In this document: in pieces, positions 10,057-20,335 of the stretch
Layout of the letters: each line of letters begins with the position of its first letter
How positions within the stretch are numbered: the first letter of the stretch is position 1
From: Micropterix aruncella
Taxonomy: Eukaryota; Arthropoda; Insecta; Lepidoptera; Micropterigidae
DNA: 64,000 nucleotides
Direction of reading: 5' to 3'
Assembly: GCA_944548615.1 (NCBI GenBank)
Contig: OX155967.1
Location: 248,001-312,000, forward strand
Position numbers and translations under genes: made by a program
The notes under the pieces: generated by a model
Told to the model about the DNA's origin: nothing
What the model saw: the letters and a program-made list of their open reading frames with translations, nothing else
Databases searched by the model: none

Positions 10057-11677
10057 GTGAGTAAGGTTTTACATTATTCCGTTTTAAACCTAATTTCGAA
10101 CAAACACCATTTATAATTATAAAAAAACTGCGATACTAGATCCGAAAATGAATACTATGTTATTGAATGTATAGTAAGCTGAAAAAATATGTAAGTACCT
10201 ACCGTAAAATGTATTCTGACATAATTAGCAAATATATGCCACTTAAGTACATTGTCTTCGGTGCAGAGCAAACAAGCCATGTGCAAACTCCAATTGTAAA
10301 TATAGGGTTCCGTAAAGACTGTATACTTATATTACCTTGTCACACTGACTAGTTTTGTCCACGCCATTTTTGAACCCTTCACGTAAACGCTATTGAGACA
10401 AAGTTAGAATCCACAGATATAACATTTCTAACGCGGAAAGAAACCATCACATCATATAAAATACTTTATGTATCAAATCGTTCTGATTTGTCTTGAGATT
10501 AGTTCCAAAATTGTAGATTTTTTGGGTTTCGACAGTAGTATTTCCGTATGGAAATAAACTGGGTTGAACAGCCAATTGCTATGCCTCAAGTTGAAATTTA
10601 AAAAATATAGTCAAACTTTCCATGCAATCAATTCTAGCTAGATCAGTGCCCTCAGAAATATGCCTCTGATTACAATTTTAAGGAGATTTCCAACTTTGGT
10701 GTTGCGCTAAAGAAGTTGAAATAGAAAATGAATGAAAATCTGTTTTGAAAATAAACGCAACTTCGCATTACGTAATATGTAACAATCCACACAGGATTCC
10801 ACTATTGCAAAGTGTCATTAGCCTCTATTTTCAATACTCATTATAATTTTTTAGTCAAAATGAAAGTTTCACAATCAAATAAGGGAATTCGCTACGGAGG
10901 CACAACATTTCGTAATATTCCAGGCTAATAAATCGACAAATATTTCCGCGTCGACCGATTAAGCAAACCCAAATCCATTATTTTTCAATACGCTAATGAA
11001 TGCCGAAGTCTCGTGAAACAAAACGATTGGGAAATCCACGAGAAATGTAGGAATCCAGTATATATTTTTGACTCTGCTATCTCTTTAATTTAATTTAAAG
11101 TAAAGTACAGGAATTTGTTTAATAATGACAGTCGAATATATTTTTTTTTTGATATCGAAAGCATTATGTAATTAAAAAAGATTAATGAAATTCATGACAT
11201 GGATAAATAAAAAAATATTGCTCTGGTCTTGTATATTTAAGCTAAATAAAAAAAATACAAATACGTAGATTGGACTGCAGTCCTTATTACAAAAAAAAAC
11301 ATTCATAAAAATCGGTCAAGGTTTAGTGGTTGGGAAAACATAAATCGTAGGACGATTTTGTATGGAGAAAATAACCTCTGTCTCGTCTTAATAATCAGTT
11401 TAATGTTAGATTGCAAAAATACGCAAAGGTAAATTAAATTATAAAAACGTCATGAAAAAGTCGATTTTTGATATTTCATAGAACGACAGACCCTAGGTAT
11501 GAAATTTATTATATACTGCTAAAATGACATATTATCGATTGGATGGTGGCATAACATAGCATGATATCATACACCATTGAAACGCCAGCTGAATGAAAAC
11601 AGTGATATAAGTTTGGACTTACCATGTGGAAGTACCTACTTACTAGTTAGTCTATTTACTTTCTTTTATTCTTGCAG

Positions 11678-13072
11678 ATGCCTTTCAAGATAGTGCAGAC
11701 GATAGAGGAAGGAAGAATGTGCTTGTCGGTGGTGCCCAGCAAGTGGGAAATGGATGGGGCATTGTGGTGGCCACCAACACCTTTCAGCAATTTGTCATCG
11801 AAGGAATATTCAAAACCGAAGCCGACATGGATAAAATATGCTTGTGTCATTAAACGCGTATTTGGAAACTACGAATTGGCTATACAAGAGCAGAAGAAAA
11901 TGGAAACGCAGACAGATACCGAAGACGATGAAGTCGTGGAATCACCGACATATGAGCCCCTTGAACTGCCATCATCCGTTGTCTTACATAATTCAGTAAG
12001 CAGAAACAAACCACAGCAATACGACTTCAATAATTTGGTGGTGTTACCACCACCTCCCAATAATACAAGTCTTCCGCGGAACTCGATGCACAAACAAGAT
12101 TTCAACAATATACTCCTGCTCCATGATATGCCTCCGCCACCAAGCTCCACATCCAATGGTGACAGTTTGATCGGACAGAATGTTTCACTAGGCGATGCTA
12201 ACTTAGAACATTCGTTTCTCATCACACCACAAAATGAAAATGCTACTATTCTTCAAAATCAAAAAAATATTATAGAATTGTTAAAAAATCAAAATGAAAA
12301 TATGACGAAAGTTCTGTCGCAGATGGCAAGACATGAAATTATCTTTAAGGAGCTCTTTCATAAGCTAGATAAAATAGAACGCAGTCATGTCGTCTCTGCA
12401 ACTGAGAAGGACAATGCTTTATTTGAAAGGTTTCCGCCTATCAAAACGATAGACGAACTGAAGACCATAGAAGAAAGACTCAAAGACCAAGAATTTCGCA
12501 AGAGGTACGTTGATTGTATGTCAATCTTGTGTTCCGATGGAATCGTTGTGAGGGGCATTAATTTATGCTATAAGATGGTGGTTTTTTTTTTTAACAGAGA
12601 TATATTTTTAGAGTACTCCTGGACGGGTAATACAAGAGATGATCTAAAAACAGAAAAAAAACCGTTCAAGTTCTTTGAGAATGTGCGATCTACATTTTTA
12701 ACTGTTATTCGCACTGCAGATTCAAATTTCAGCCAGCTGCAATGTGACGATTTTTTCAAAAGAATTCTTAAAAACTCAAAACAACGCTTTGAGGCGACAA
12801 TTAAACCTATAGTAACTAGCTCGCCCAAGTCTAATTCTAGAAAACGGGCAAGAACTAAAGAAGTTGCAGTCACGGTCCCGGAAACACCTCAGGAAGACAT
12901 GGAGATTGAACAGCCCCGAGAAGAGAGTATATCTGAAAAGTGTCTAGAAGAAATGGAAGCTTCACAACCTCGAGATAACAGGGATGTTAGGCAGCCTCAG
13001 GAAGACAGGGAGACTGGGCTAGCTCAGGAATACAGCGATGCTGGTAAGCCTCAAGAAGAAAGGTCCGCTTAA
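11678..13072 (+). CDS. DUF4806-type transposon accessory protein
   Basis: 464 aa from the ATG directly after a splice acceptor. The N-terminus (FKIVQTIEEGR ... VVPSKWEMDGALWWPP ... KPTWIKYACVIKRVFGNYELA) and a central domain beginning FPPIKTIDELKTIEERL match arthropod DUF4806 proteins, which occur in animal EnSpm-like transposons. A predicted coiled coil (about residues 185-240; NENATILQNQKNIIELLK) precedes DUF4806. A basic SRKRARTKE (about residue 390) may be a nuclear signal. The C-terminus is a 9-aa repeat (QPQEDRxxG) cut by a frame break in its fourth unit, so the original protein was probably about 40 aa longer. By analogy it may be the DNA-binding partner of the transposase; that role is inferred. 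Confidence 0.7.
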   Translation: MPFKIVQTIEEGRMCLSVVPSKWEMDGALWWPPTPFSNLSSKEYSKPKPTWIKYACVIKRVFGNYELAIQEQKKMETQTDTEDDEVVESPTYEPLELPSSVVLHNSVSRNKPQQYDFNNLVVLPPPPNNTSLPRNSMHKQDFNNILLLHDMPPPPSSTSNGDSLIGQNVSLGDANLEHSFLITPQNENATILQNQKNIIELLKNQNENMTKVLSQMARHEIIFKELFHKLDKIERSHVVSATEKDNALFERFPPIKTIDELKTIEERLKDQEFRKRYVDCMSILCSDGIVVRGINLCYKMVVFFFNRDIFLEYSWTGNTRDDLKTEKKPFKFFENVRSTFLTVIRTADSNFSQLQCDDFFKRILKNSKQRFEATIKPIVTSSPKSNSRKRARTKEVAVTVPETPQEDMEIEQPREESISEKCLEEMEASQPRDNRDVRQPQEDRETGLAQEYSDAGKPQEERSA

Positions 13073-13131
13073 ATTATCAGCCTCAGGAAGACAGGAATGC
13101 TGGTTATCCTCAACAAGACAGGGATGCTGCA
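12965..13131 (+). repeat. 27-bp minisatellite in the 3' end of the DUF4806 gene
   Basis: Six units of 27 bp encode variants of PQEDRDAGx. The fourth unit (13046-13077) carries about 5 extra bases, producing the stop at 13070-13072. Units five and six continue in another frame. Confidence 0.75.
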
Positions 13132-14047
13132 TGGTCATCCTCAGGAAGTCAAGAAGGCGAAATAGTAGGCGAAACTCTATCAAATACATGAAAAGACTTT
13201 AAAAAATTACTAATTTAATTCACCACTGTAAGACTAGTTCATAAGATTAATGGTTAACATATTATACAATTTTACCTTTTTTTAACTAAGGTAACTTTAG
13301 GTAAATTTAGATAACTAAATAAGGTAAATTTAGGTAACTAAATAAGGGTTACCTTATTTAGTTAAGTCGCTTTACCAGTTCGCCAGCTAACTCGCTATAT
13401 ATTTTGAAATGTATTAAATGAATGTGCTTTTCATAAATTTAGGTAATATGTAATTGTTTTATATTAAGATATTCTTTTGTTAGACAGTTAAAAAACTAGA
13501 TTTTGATAAGACGTTTGAGACTGTTTTCATGTCCAACTAAAATATATTATAATAAAAATATGTCAAAAATATCTGTGATGATATTTTTAAGGAAGTATAT
13601 TCTAACCAAAATTAAAATTACACCCAGTGATTTTTCTTTTACACCTATAGAAATGTTGATACGTGAGAGCGAGAAATCTGCCGAACTGGTAAGGCCTCTA
13701 TTATAATTTAATATTTGTCAATTCATAGATGCTATTCAATACATAAAGAATGTTCTTGATAACATGTTTTGATTCCTTTTGTTTGTTCATTATAATAACT
13801 TTTCGCAATACCTACCTACACTGTAAGTGTATGCAGATATAAAAAATAAAAACGATCAAGAATAGGAGGCCGCTGTGTCAAATAATAAAAATGCATTTAA
13901 AACCCCTACTGCTTAAAAGGCGTTCTAAAAAATACGAAACAAATTAAATATAAATGTATCGTAGGCATCCGACTTCTTGTCATTCTTTGTAGAACCGGGG
14001 ATTTTTAAATAAATGATTGCTTAAATAAAACTAGTATTTTATTTCAT
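13073..14047. other. Intergenic region between convergent CMC genes
   Basis: No gene. It contains the tail of the 27-bp minisatellite and a GGTAACTAAATAA repeat. A 12-bp stem, AACTAAATAAGG/CCTTATTTAGTT (13336-13347/13352-13363), lies between the two 3' ends. Confidence 0.5.
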
Positions 14048-17000
14048 TTATTTATTAAGGGTATGAAGCAAAGGTATGAATACAATATTATCGTTAGATA
14101 CTACTCGAACCAACTTGCATTTTATGTCTGTTAATTCAAATATATATTCTTCTGTCAATAGCTCTTCTTGGACTTTATAGATGTTTAATATAGATGATTT
14201 TATTGGTGTATAAAAAAATGATTCAGGCTGTTTTATTTTTTTACCACATATTAAAAAGCCACTGCAGTATTTTGCTACTGCAATAAAATTAACTATGTCA
14301 TCATTTTTTGTCATAAAATAATTATTATGGTTCTTGCTACCGAGACAAAAGTCTTTTAGTATAAGCTTTTTGTATACAATAGTATTTTTGTCTTTAATAA
14401 AATCCTTAAGAAACGTATCATCAGTCATATCTTTTACAATGGGATAAGAAAGATACTCCCCATTTAACTTTGAGTTCATTTCCGATCTATGCTTTTCAAC
14501 TAAACGCCTCGCTACCTGAGCCAAGGGATTTGAGCCAGTCCTTAACATGTTTTTAATTTCATAAAGCTTTGATTCAAATGGGTAGGCATTAAATTTATTT
14601 AGATTGCCAAACATCTTTACGTCATCAACTAGGTGAGTTAGGTTATGGACATTACTGGTTATGTAATGTTCCCCGTATATTTTGCTATATAAATCTACAA
14701 AATGATTTAACATTTTTTCGGCGACATGAAGATATATGTTGTAAAATTCCGTTGAACATATAGTAATTGCACAAAATAAGCAAAGGAAATGCTCGTACAC
14801 CTCAGGGGAAAGAATATTTTTTAAAATGACAATTCCATAATACAACAAGAAGTGTTTGTACTCTAATCCCTTCCAGTGACTTAAACAGTCCAAGCCTCTT
14901 ACAGCTCGATGCAGTTCTTTGGGTAGCTTTATTTGTAATAACTGTTCTGTAATATTTGCAGTTGTACTAGCACGCCACTTGAGTGCTTTATTTTTATAGT
15001 ATCCATCTCTCCAACCAGTAAGTAAGCGCTTCATCAATCCCAAGTCGATTAAATGTAATGAATCTGCTACAGGAAAGCATGATATCATATCGATTGGAAG
15101 CTTCAATAGCAGCGAGTCCGTTTTGTGATGACATTCATCTCTTTGCTCACGAAAATGTTCATCTGTTCTAAGAGGATATTGTTTGTTTGGTTAGTAGTTC
15201 ATGTGGCTTAAATGAGAATACTCTCCGACAATAGTACATTTTTGGCAACCGTGTTGAGAGTTGAAATTTGCCACTCCTGTAATATAGAGCAAAACGAAAT
15301 GGTTAGTCAAATGAATAAAGGATTTTGCAGTCTTTCATTGAAATGTGGTAAGTAAACATAGCTTCAAAAAAATATGTATATTCTAACCGATCACTCAAAA
15401 TTTGAAGTCTAATTGAAGTTGTATATTACCTTTCACAAAGGACCTCGCAGGAGAATCGCATATAAAGCATTTTAGGGAAACATTGACCTCATTTTCTCCG
15501 ATTTTTATTCCTTTTTGTAACACTTTTAAAAGATCTTCAACAAGTGGAGATACAAACTCGTTTAATTGACCTGGTTTCCCTTTTCCGTAATATACACCGA
15601 TGATCATTGGCTTAACCTGAATTTCATTTATATTGAAAAGAATTGGCCAAAATTCATTTTTAGATGATTTGAATATTGGTAATCCATCAATATTGATATT
15701 TATCGAAATATCATGACTCGTTTTTGTACCATAGTAAACATCTTCCAAACATTTTTGCAATCCATAATGCCAATATTGACCCCCCATTATCTCATTAACA
15801 GTTAATTTTGTTGGAGTAGACAAAAATGTTCTCGGGTCTTTAGGGAGATTTCTGAATGGATTTTCATTTAAAATAGCTAAAAGATCTTTTAGGGCGATGT
15901 GTGTGATGTTATGCTGCAGGGCCCATTCTTTGAGTTTTCGATCTTGACTTTCGTAAAATTTAAGGCCGTGAAAGTCAAATGTATCGTGTTGGCTGTTAAT
16001 GCTGCTATCATCGGACACATTAAGGATTTCTTCAGTTGAATGATATTCATTTCCTGAATAATAATTATTGCTGCTATGCACTAATTCAGAAGCTTCGTCA
16101 ATGAATTCCACATCAGTAGTAGCCACATTTATATCTGGCGATACTGCAGTTCTTTCTGAAAACAAAATACATTACACAGAAGTAATTGAGAAGCTGAGAT
16201 GATGCCTAATATATCAAAGGTAAAATTATATCCATGTTTAAAAAAGCTTGTCAAGTGCGAGTCGAACTGGCGTGGAGAGGATTCCGTACCATTCAGTTTC
16301 CAGTAACTACTTTGGGACTTCGGATTTTTGTTTAGGTTTTCCTGTAAATATAAGAATCGCCATATATTCCCATGTTTTTCCAAAATTTTCACTCAGTAGT
16401 TTCAGAGATATGGGGAGAATGCGGGATTTGTTTATATTTTCATTAATATATTTAAACTATGGATTTTATAATGAAGAACAAAATATATGTGTATTCCTAA
16501 CAATTCCCTTTCCATTGATACGTCACACGATGCAATTAATTATTATTTATTAAACTTGCTAATTTGTCCCACAAAATTGATCTCCTCAATGGATATTCTT
16601 TCATTTACGCTATACGTCCGTGACCGGGTCATTAAACTCTATATATGTACCGATTTTCAACTTTTTCGTCCAATAGATTCAGAGAATATAGACAGACGGA
16701 CAGACAAACAGACATACAGACATGATAGTGATCGTGTAAGAATTCCGTTTTTAGGGTTCCGTAGCCAAATGGCAAAAACGGAACCCTTATAGATTCGTCA
16801 TGTCTGTCTGTCTGTCTGTCTGCCTGTATGTCACAGCCACTTTTCTCCAAAACTATGAGAACTATACTGTTAAAACTTGGTAAGTAGATGTATTCTGTGA
16901 ACCGCATTAAGATTTTCACACAAAAATAGAAAAAAAACTATAAATGTTATGGGTTCCCCATACTTAGAACTGAAATTCAAAAAAAAATTTTTCATCAAAC

Positions 17001-17823
17001 CCATACGTGTGAGGTATCTATGGATAGGTCTTCAAAAATGATATTGAGGTTTCTAATATCATTTTTTTCTAAACTGAATAGTTTGCGCGAGAGACACTTC
17101 CAAAGTGGTAAAATGTGTGTCCCCCCCCCCCCAGTAACTTCTAAAATACGAGAATGATAAAACTAAAAATAATATATGATGTACATTATCATGGAAACTT
17201 CCAACGAAAATTGGTTTGAACGAGATCTAGTAGGTAGTTTTTTTTAATACGTCATCAGCAAAGTTAAGTTTGTCCCTCTATACAGTTCTCATTGAGGGAC
17301 AAACTTATTTTATAATAATAATTTGTAAGAGGTGCCTAAGTAAATAATAATTATAATTCGCGCGGGGCGTGGCTTTTGATCGGTAGCGGTTGCGGAGCGC
17401 GCGGGGGGTGCGCGGAGCTAATTTTTCGATATTAGAATAAAACTTAAGAGTTACAACAGTAATTTATTGTTTACAAATTATATTGCCGATATAATACAAT
17501 GCGCCCACACTAAAATATCGATGGCCGCATACATTGCATGAAGTTTGGACACTGCAATGGCCGCATACAATGCCCCACATAAAATATCGATCAAAGTTAC
17601 AACGAACTATAAGAACCTTTATATTATGTTACTTGCTGCTACGGAACCCTTCATGGGCGAGTCCGACTCGCACTTGGCCGCTTTTTTTCCTATTTTGATG
17701 TACGGAACATAATATAATTATGATGTAAATAGTTACGATGGAATATGACATACCTAGGTTTTCTTTGTTGATTCTCTCAGTATTGTTTTTCACTTTCCGT
17801 TTAAAATGCCCACTGCTAACCAT
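14048..17823 (-). pseudogene. CMC/EnSpm-like transposase, three exons, one nonsense codon
   Basis: Exons on minus: 17823-17754 (ATG; MVSSGHFKRKVKNNTERINKENL, then GTATGT donor), 16155-15430 (acceptor TTTTGTTTTCAG; donor AAAG|GTAATA) and 15276-14048 (acceptor TATATTACAG). Phases join correctly, giving about 674 codons. Motifs: SININIDGLPIF...EFWPILF, MIIGVYYGKGKP, CFICDSPARSF, a zinc cluster GVANFNSQHGCQKCTIVGEYSH, CFPVADSLHLIDLGLMKRLL, and AYPFESKLYEIKNMLRTG near the C-terminus (likely acidic triad ID / CD / FE). These match the metazoan EnSpm-like transposase family. One in-frame TAA (15191-15193) is the only lesion seen. It would cut and paste the 9.5-kb element. Confidence 0.75.
16241..17688. 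repeat. Lepidopteran-type interspersed repeat in transposase intron 1
   Basis: The ends are related in inverted orientation: AAGTGCGAGTCGAACTGGC... near 16251 and ...GTCCGACTCGCACTTGGCCGCTTTTTTT ending at 17688, each followed inward by a GGTTCCGTA-type word. The interior contains the CAGACAGA/TCTGTCTG microsatellite next to GGGTTCCGTAGCCAAATGGC (about 16690-16830). From general knowledge, this signature is abundant in moth and butterfly genomes. A 13-bp stem, AAGTTTGTCCCTC, lies at 17266-17306. Confidence 0.65.
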
Positions 17824-18410
17824 CTTGTGCCAGGACATCCTGTATATTCTGGTGGATACAGTTAGTTTACGCACACGCGAAGCCCACAAGGTTGCGAAGT
17901 GGTGTGACAAAAATACAAAAAGCATCAATAATGCCCACAATGCGCTTTTGGGCTAGAAATGGTCTTGTTGAATGTCAAACGGTATATGAAATTACCATTT
18001 AGTTTTAGTCCAAGCAAAAAAGACTGGGACAGGTTAGCGAAAAAACCTATAAGCCCTGCGAAGGTTCTAAATTATGCTTAAGAGTTTTAGCAAAATGTGG
18101 TTCTGAATAGGCCATATTTAGGTTGCGTTTAAGACCAAATAGCCATGCTTTACAATGTGGAGTGCCAAAATAAAACCAAAGGAGAACCTTTTCAAAACCC
18201 GTAGCTCTCAGAACCTTTAAGGCAGATTAGTAAGCAAGCATAACGTTATATTAACCTCCTGTGGAGGCCCATTTACTCTTTCAAATAACCTTTTAGCCCT
18301 AGGAGCTGTTTGCATTGAAAACAACTAAAGTATGACCTGAGGTAAAACCCAAAACTAGAAAATGACCAATGTAGGACCTAGAAGCATATATCAAAACCTC
18401 CGTCCCGAAA
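17824..18410. other. Right subterminal region of the CMC element
   Basis: No gene. AAGGTTCT / AGAACCTT words recur (18180-18260), mirroring the left end; it lies upstream of the transposase start codon and so should include its promoter. Confidence 0.5.
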
Positions 18411-18424
18411 AAATGTTACTTGGG
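18411..18424 (-). repeat. Right terminal inverted repeat of the CMC element
   Basis: AAATGTTACTTGGG, the exact reverse complement of 8878-8891. Confidence 0.85.
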
Positions 18425-18605
18425 GGGGAGTGAATGGGTGGCAAGGTGAACGCTCACATGTGGCAAGATAGCTGTCCTAAACCTACCACAGCCGGTTCGT
18501 AAGTCCGGAATCCACTGCTCACCCCCCAGAAGTGTAAAAAATAGTATTATGATGGGCCCGACTCCGGTCGGTGAATTCCATGGCAGCTCCGTTTGTATTT
18601 ATTTA
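18425..18605 (+). mobile_element. RLE-A 3' end, displaced by the CMC insertion
   Basis: This reads on from 8877: the last pol codons (SEWVAR) and stop TGA (18447-18449), then the RLE-A 3' UTR ending ...GGCAGCTCCGTTTGTATTT. It is the same 3' end as the copies at 3901, 39190 and 57020. Beyond it, antisense gypsy-1 resumes. Confidence 0.85.
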
Positions 18606-18606
18606 T

Positions 18607-19478
18607 TCCGTCTATGATCGTCATGTTAGGGTGCGCCTGAGGGTTATTAAGCACACTATTAAACCTCTGCTTAAACCAAGTGTCTTTAGTTTCAGATAAC
18701 GTGACTGCTGCCGTGATCGGAGCGCGCGACAAAGCATCCGGAACAACTTGCTCGGAGCCTTTCCGATGAATAATTTTGAAGTTGAACGGTGACAGCCTTA
18801 CTCCCCATCTGGCCAATCTACCAGAAGGTGACTCAAGTCCCATGAACCATCGAAGAGCGCTGTGGTCCGTCACTATCTCAAATTCTTCACCAGTGTCAAG
18901 GTAACATCTCCAATGTTCCACCGCATGTAGAACTGCCAGGGCCTCGCGTTCTGTTGCACTGTAATGCCGTTCCGCTGCCGCTAATGTCTTACTCACAAAT
19001 GCGACCGGCTTCTCTTCATCGCCTTCCCCTTGGGTCAACACTCCTCCCGTGCCATATGATGACGCATCGGTATAAACTCTGAATGGTTTAGAATAATCCG
19101 GACATGAAAGAACGGGAGCGGACGAAATTGCCACTTTTAAATCATTGAAAGCCACCTCCGCTTCCGCTGTCCACGCAAACCTAGGGGTTCCCACCTTGGT
19201 TGCAGTCAACTTGGTCAGCGGTGCTGCCCTGGACGCAAAGTTCTCCACAAATCTTCGATACCAAGAGGCCATGCCGAGAAAACGACGCACCTCCTTTTTG
19301 GATTTTGGCATCGGAAAAGATGGTATGGCCAAAACCTTCTCCGGATCCACTCTCAGCCCAAATCTATCTACTACGTGCCCTAAATACTTCATCTCTGACC
19401 TGAAAAATTGACACTTGTCGAAATTTATTGACAGTTTAACGTGTTTCAGCCTGTCGAGAACACGCATTAGCAATGACG
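18607..19478 (-). pseudogene. Ty3/gypsy RT thumb and RNase H (gypsy-1)
   Basis: On minus: DRLKHVKLSINFDKCQFF, YLGHVVDRFGLRVDPEK, VRRFLGMASWYRRFV (RT thumb), then RNase H with RVYTDASSYGTGG, EREALAVLHAVEHWR, VTDHSALRW and PDALSRAP (all four catalytic acids present), ending near NMTIIDG at 18607. The integrase that should follow is at 5447-6655, displaced by RLE-A and its own insertions. Upstream the RT palm, protease and gag are deleted and the frame is fused directly to a 38-bp LTR stub. Confidence 0.85.
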
Positions 19479-19516
19479 CATGCAAAAGCAAACCGGAAAA
19501 CGCAAAATGCGTTACA
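19479..19516 (-). repeat. 5' LTR stub of gypsy-1
   Basis: TGTAACGCATTTTGCGTTTTCC... on minus matches the LTR start at 4722. Only about 38 bp remain before the fusion to the RT thumb, so a single deletion removed the rest of the LTR, gag, protease and RT palm. Confidence 0.6.
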
Positions 19517-19777
19517 ATGTACAACTTACAAAATTTGTTAGCGAAGTAGAACTAATGTGGTAATTGTCTAAATTATTATGTTCAATGATTATCTTATTTT
19601 AGTTTCACACATATATTTTGTGATACATTTGTTTCAGTGCACTTTTGACCACTCACACTTAGGTCTAGATGAGTCGCGGACGACTTTCTGCGCGTCGAAT
19701 GTAAAATGAACGGTTGTCACTTTTCCGCACTAAAACTAACTACCGAAGATAAAGCAGCTGAATCTAAGACCGCTTGA
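19517..19777. repeat. Direct repeat, copy 1
   Basis: About 260 bp beginning ATGTACAACTTA and ending CTAAGACCG, repeated nearly identically at 20022-20279. Confidence 0.8.
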
Positions 19778-20021
19778 AATGCGTTCAACCTTATTCCGAC
19801 GGCTATAAGTTCGACAGAATCGTCGATCGTTCATTTCATATTCTGCTCTAACGTATTGCTCTGTCTCGTTCGCTTGAACTAATTTACAATTTTAGTTCAA
19901 TAAGAAACGCAATCGGGCCCATTATGTAATTGTTATGTATACCTAACGATGAAAAAATGATAGATGTAGTAAAAAGTTGGCTAATTATATGACAACTTAG
20001 GAGCTATGTTAGCTTCGATAT

Positions 20022-20279
20022 ATGTACAACTTAAAAAAATTGTTATCGAAGTAGAACTAATGTGGTAATTGTCTAAATTATTATGTTCAATGATTATCTT
20101 ATTTTAGTTTCACACATATATTTTGTGATACATTTGTTTCAGTGCACTTTTGACCACTCGCACTTAGGTCTAGATGAGTCGCGGACGACTTTCTGCGCGT
20201 CGAATGTAAAATGAATGGTTGTCACTTTTCCGCACTAAAACTAACTACCGAAGATAAAGCAGCTGAATCTAAGACCGAT
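20022..20279. repeat. Direct repeat, copy 2
   Basis: Near-identical to 19517-19777. The intervening segment (19778-20021) shares words with the 3' flank of the piggyBac remnant at 1505-1670. The pair could be LTR-like or a local duplication; no coding sequence lies between them. Confidence 0.8.
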
Positions 20280-20280
20280 T

Positions 20281-20335
20281 ATGAATGAATGAATGAATGA
20301 ATCTAAGACCGATTATGAATGAATGAATTAATGAA
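20281..20335. repeat. (GAAT)n microsatellite
   Basis: Two GAAT runs are separated by a second copy of CTAAGACCGATTAT. Confidence 0.8.

Larger units (their letters stand above)
8878..18424. mobile_element. Complete CACTA/EnSpm-like (CMC) DNA transposon
   Basis: The 9,547-bp unit is bounded by 14-bp inverted ends: CCCAAGTAACATTT at 8878 and its reverse complement ending at 18424. It sits in a run of five G's in the RLE-A C-terminal coding sequence (GAAGGGGGAGTG in other copies); GGG remains on the left and GGGG on the right, implying a 2-bp (GG) duplication. Both subterminal regions are littered with AGGTTCT / AACGTTCT words, as CACTA elements have subterminal repeats. It holds a plus-strand DUF4806-type gene and a minus-strand spliced transposase, convergently arranged. 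Confidence 0.8.

Noticed and set aside
17266..17306. 13-bp stem as a microRNA precursor
   Set aside because: The stem is too short and the surrounding DNA is a dispersed repeat.
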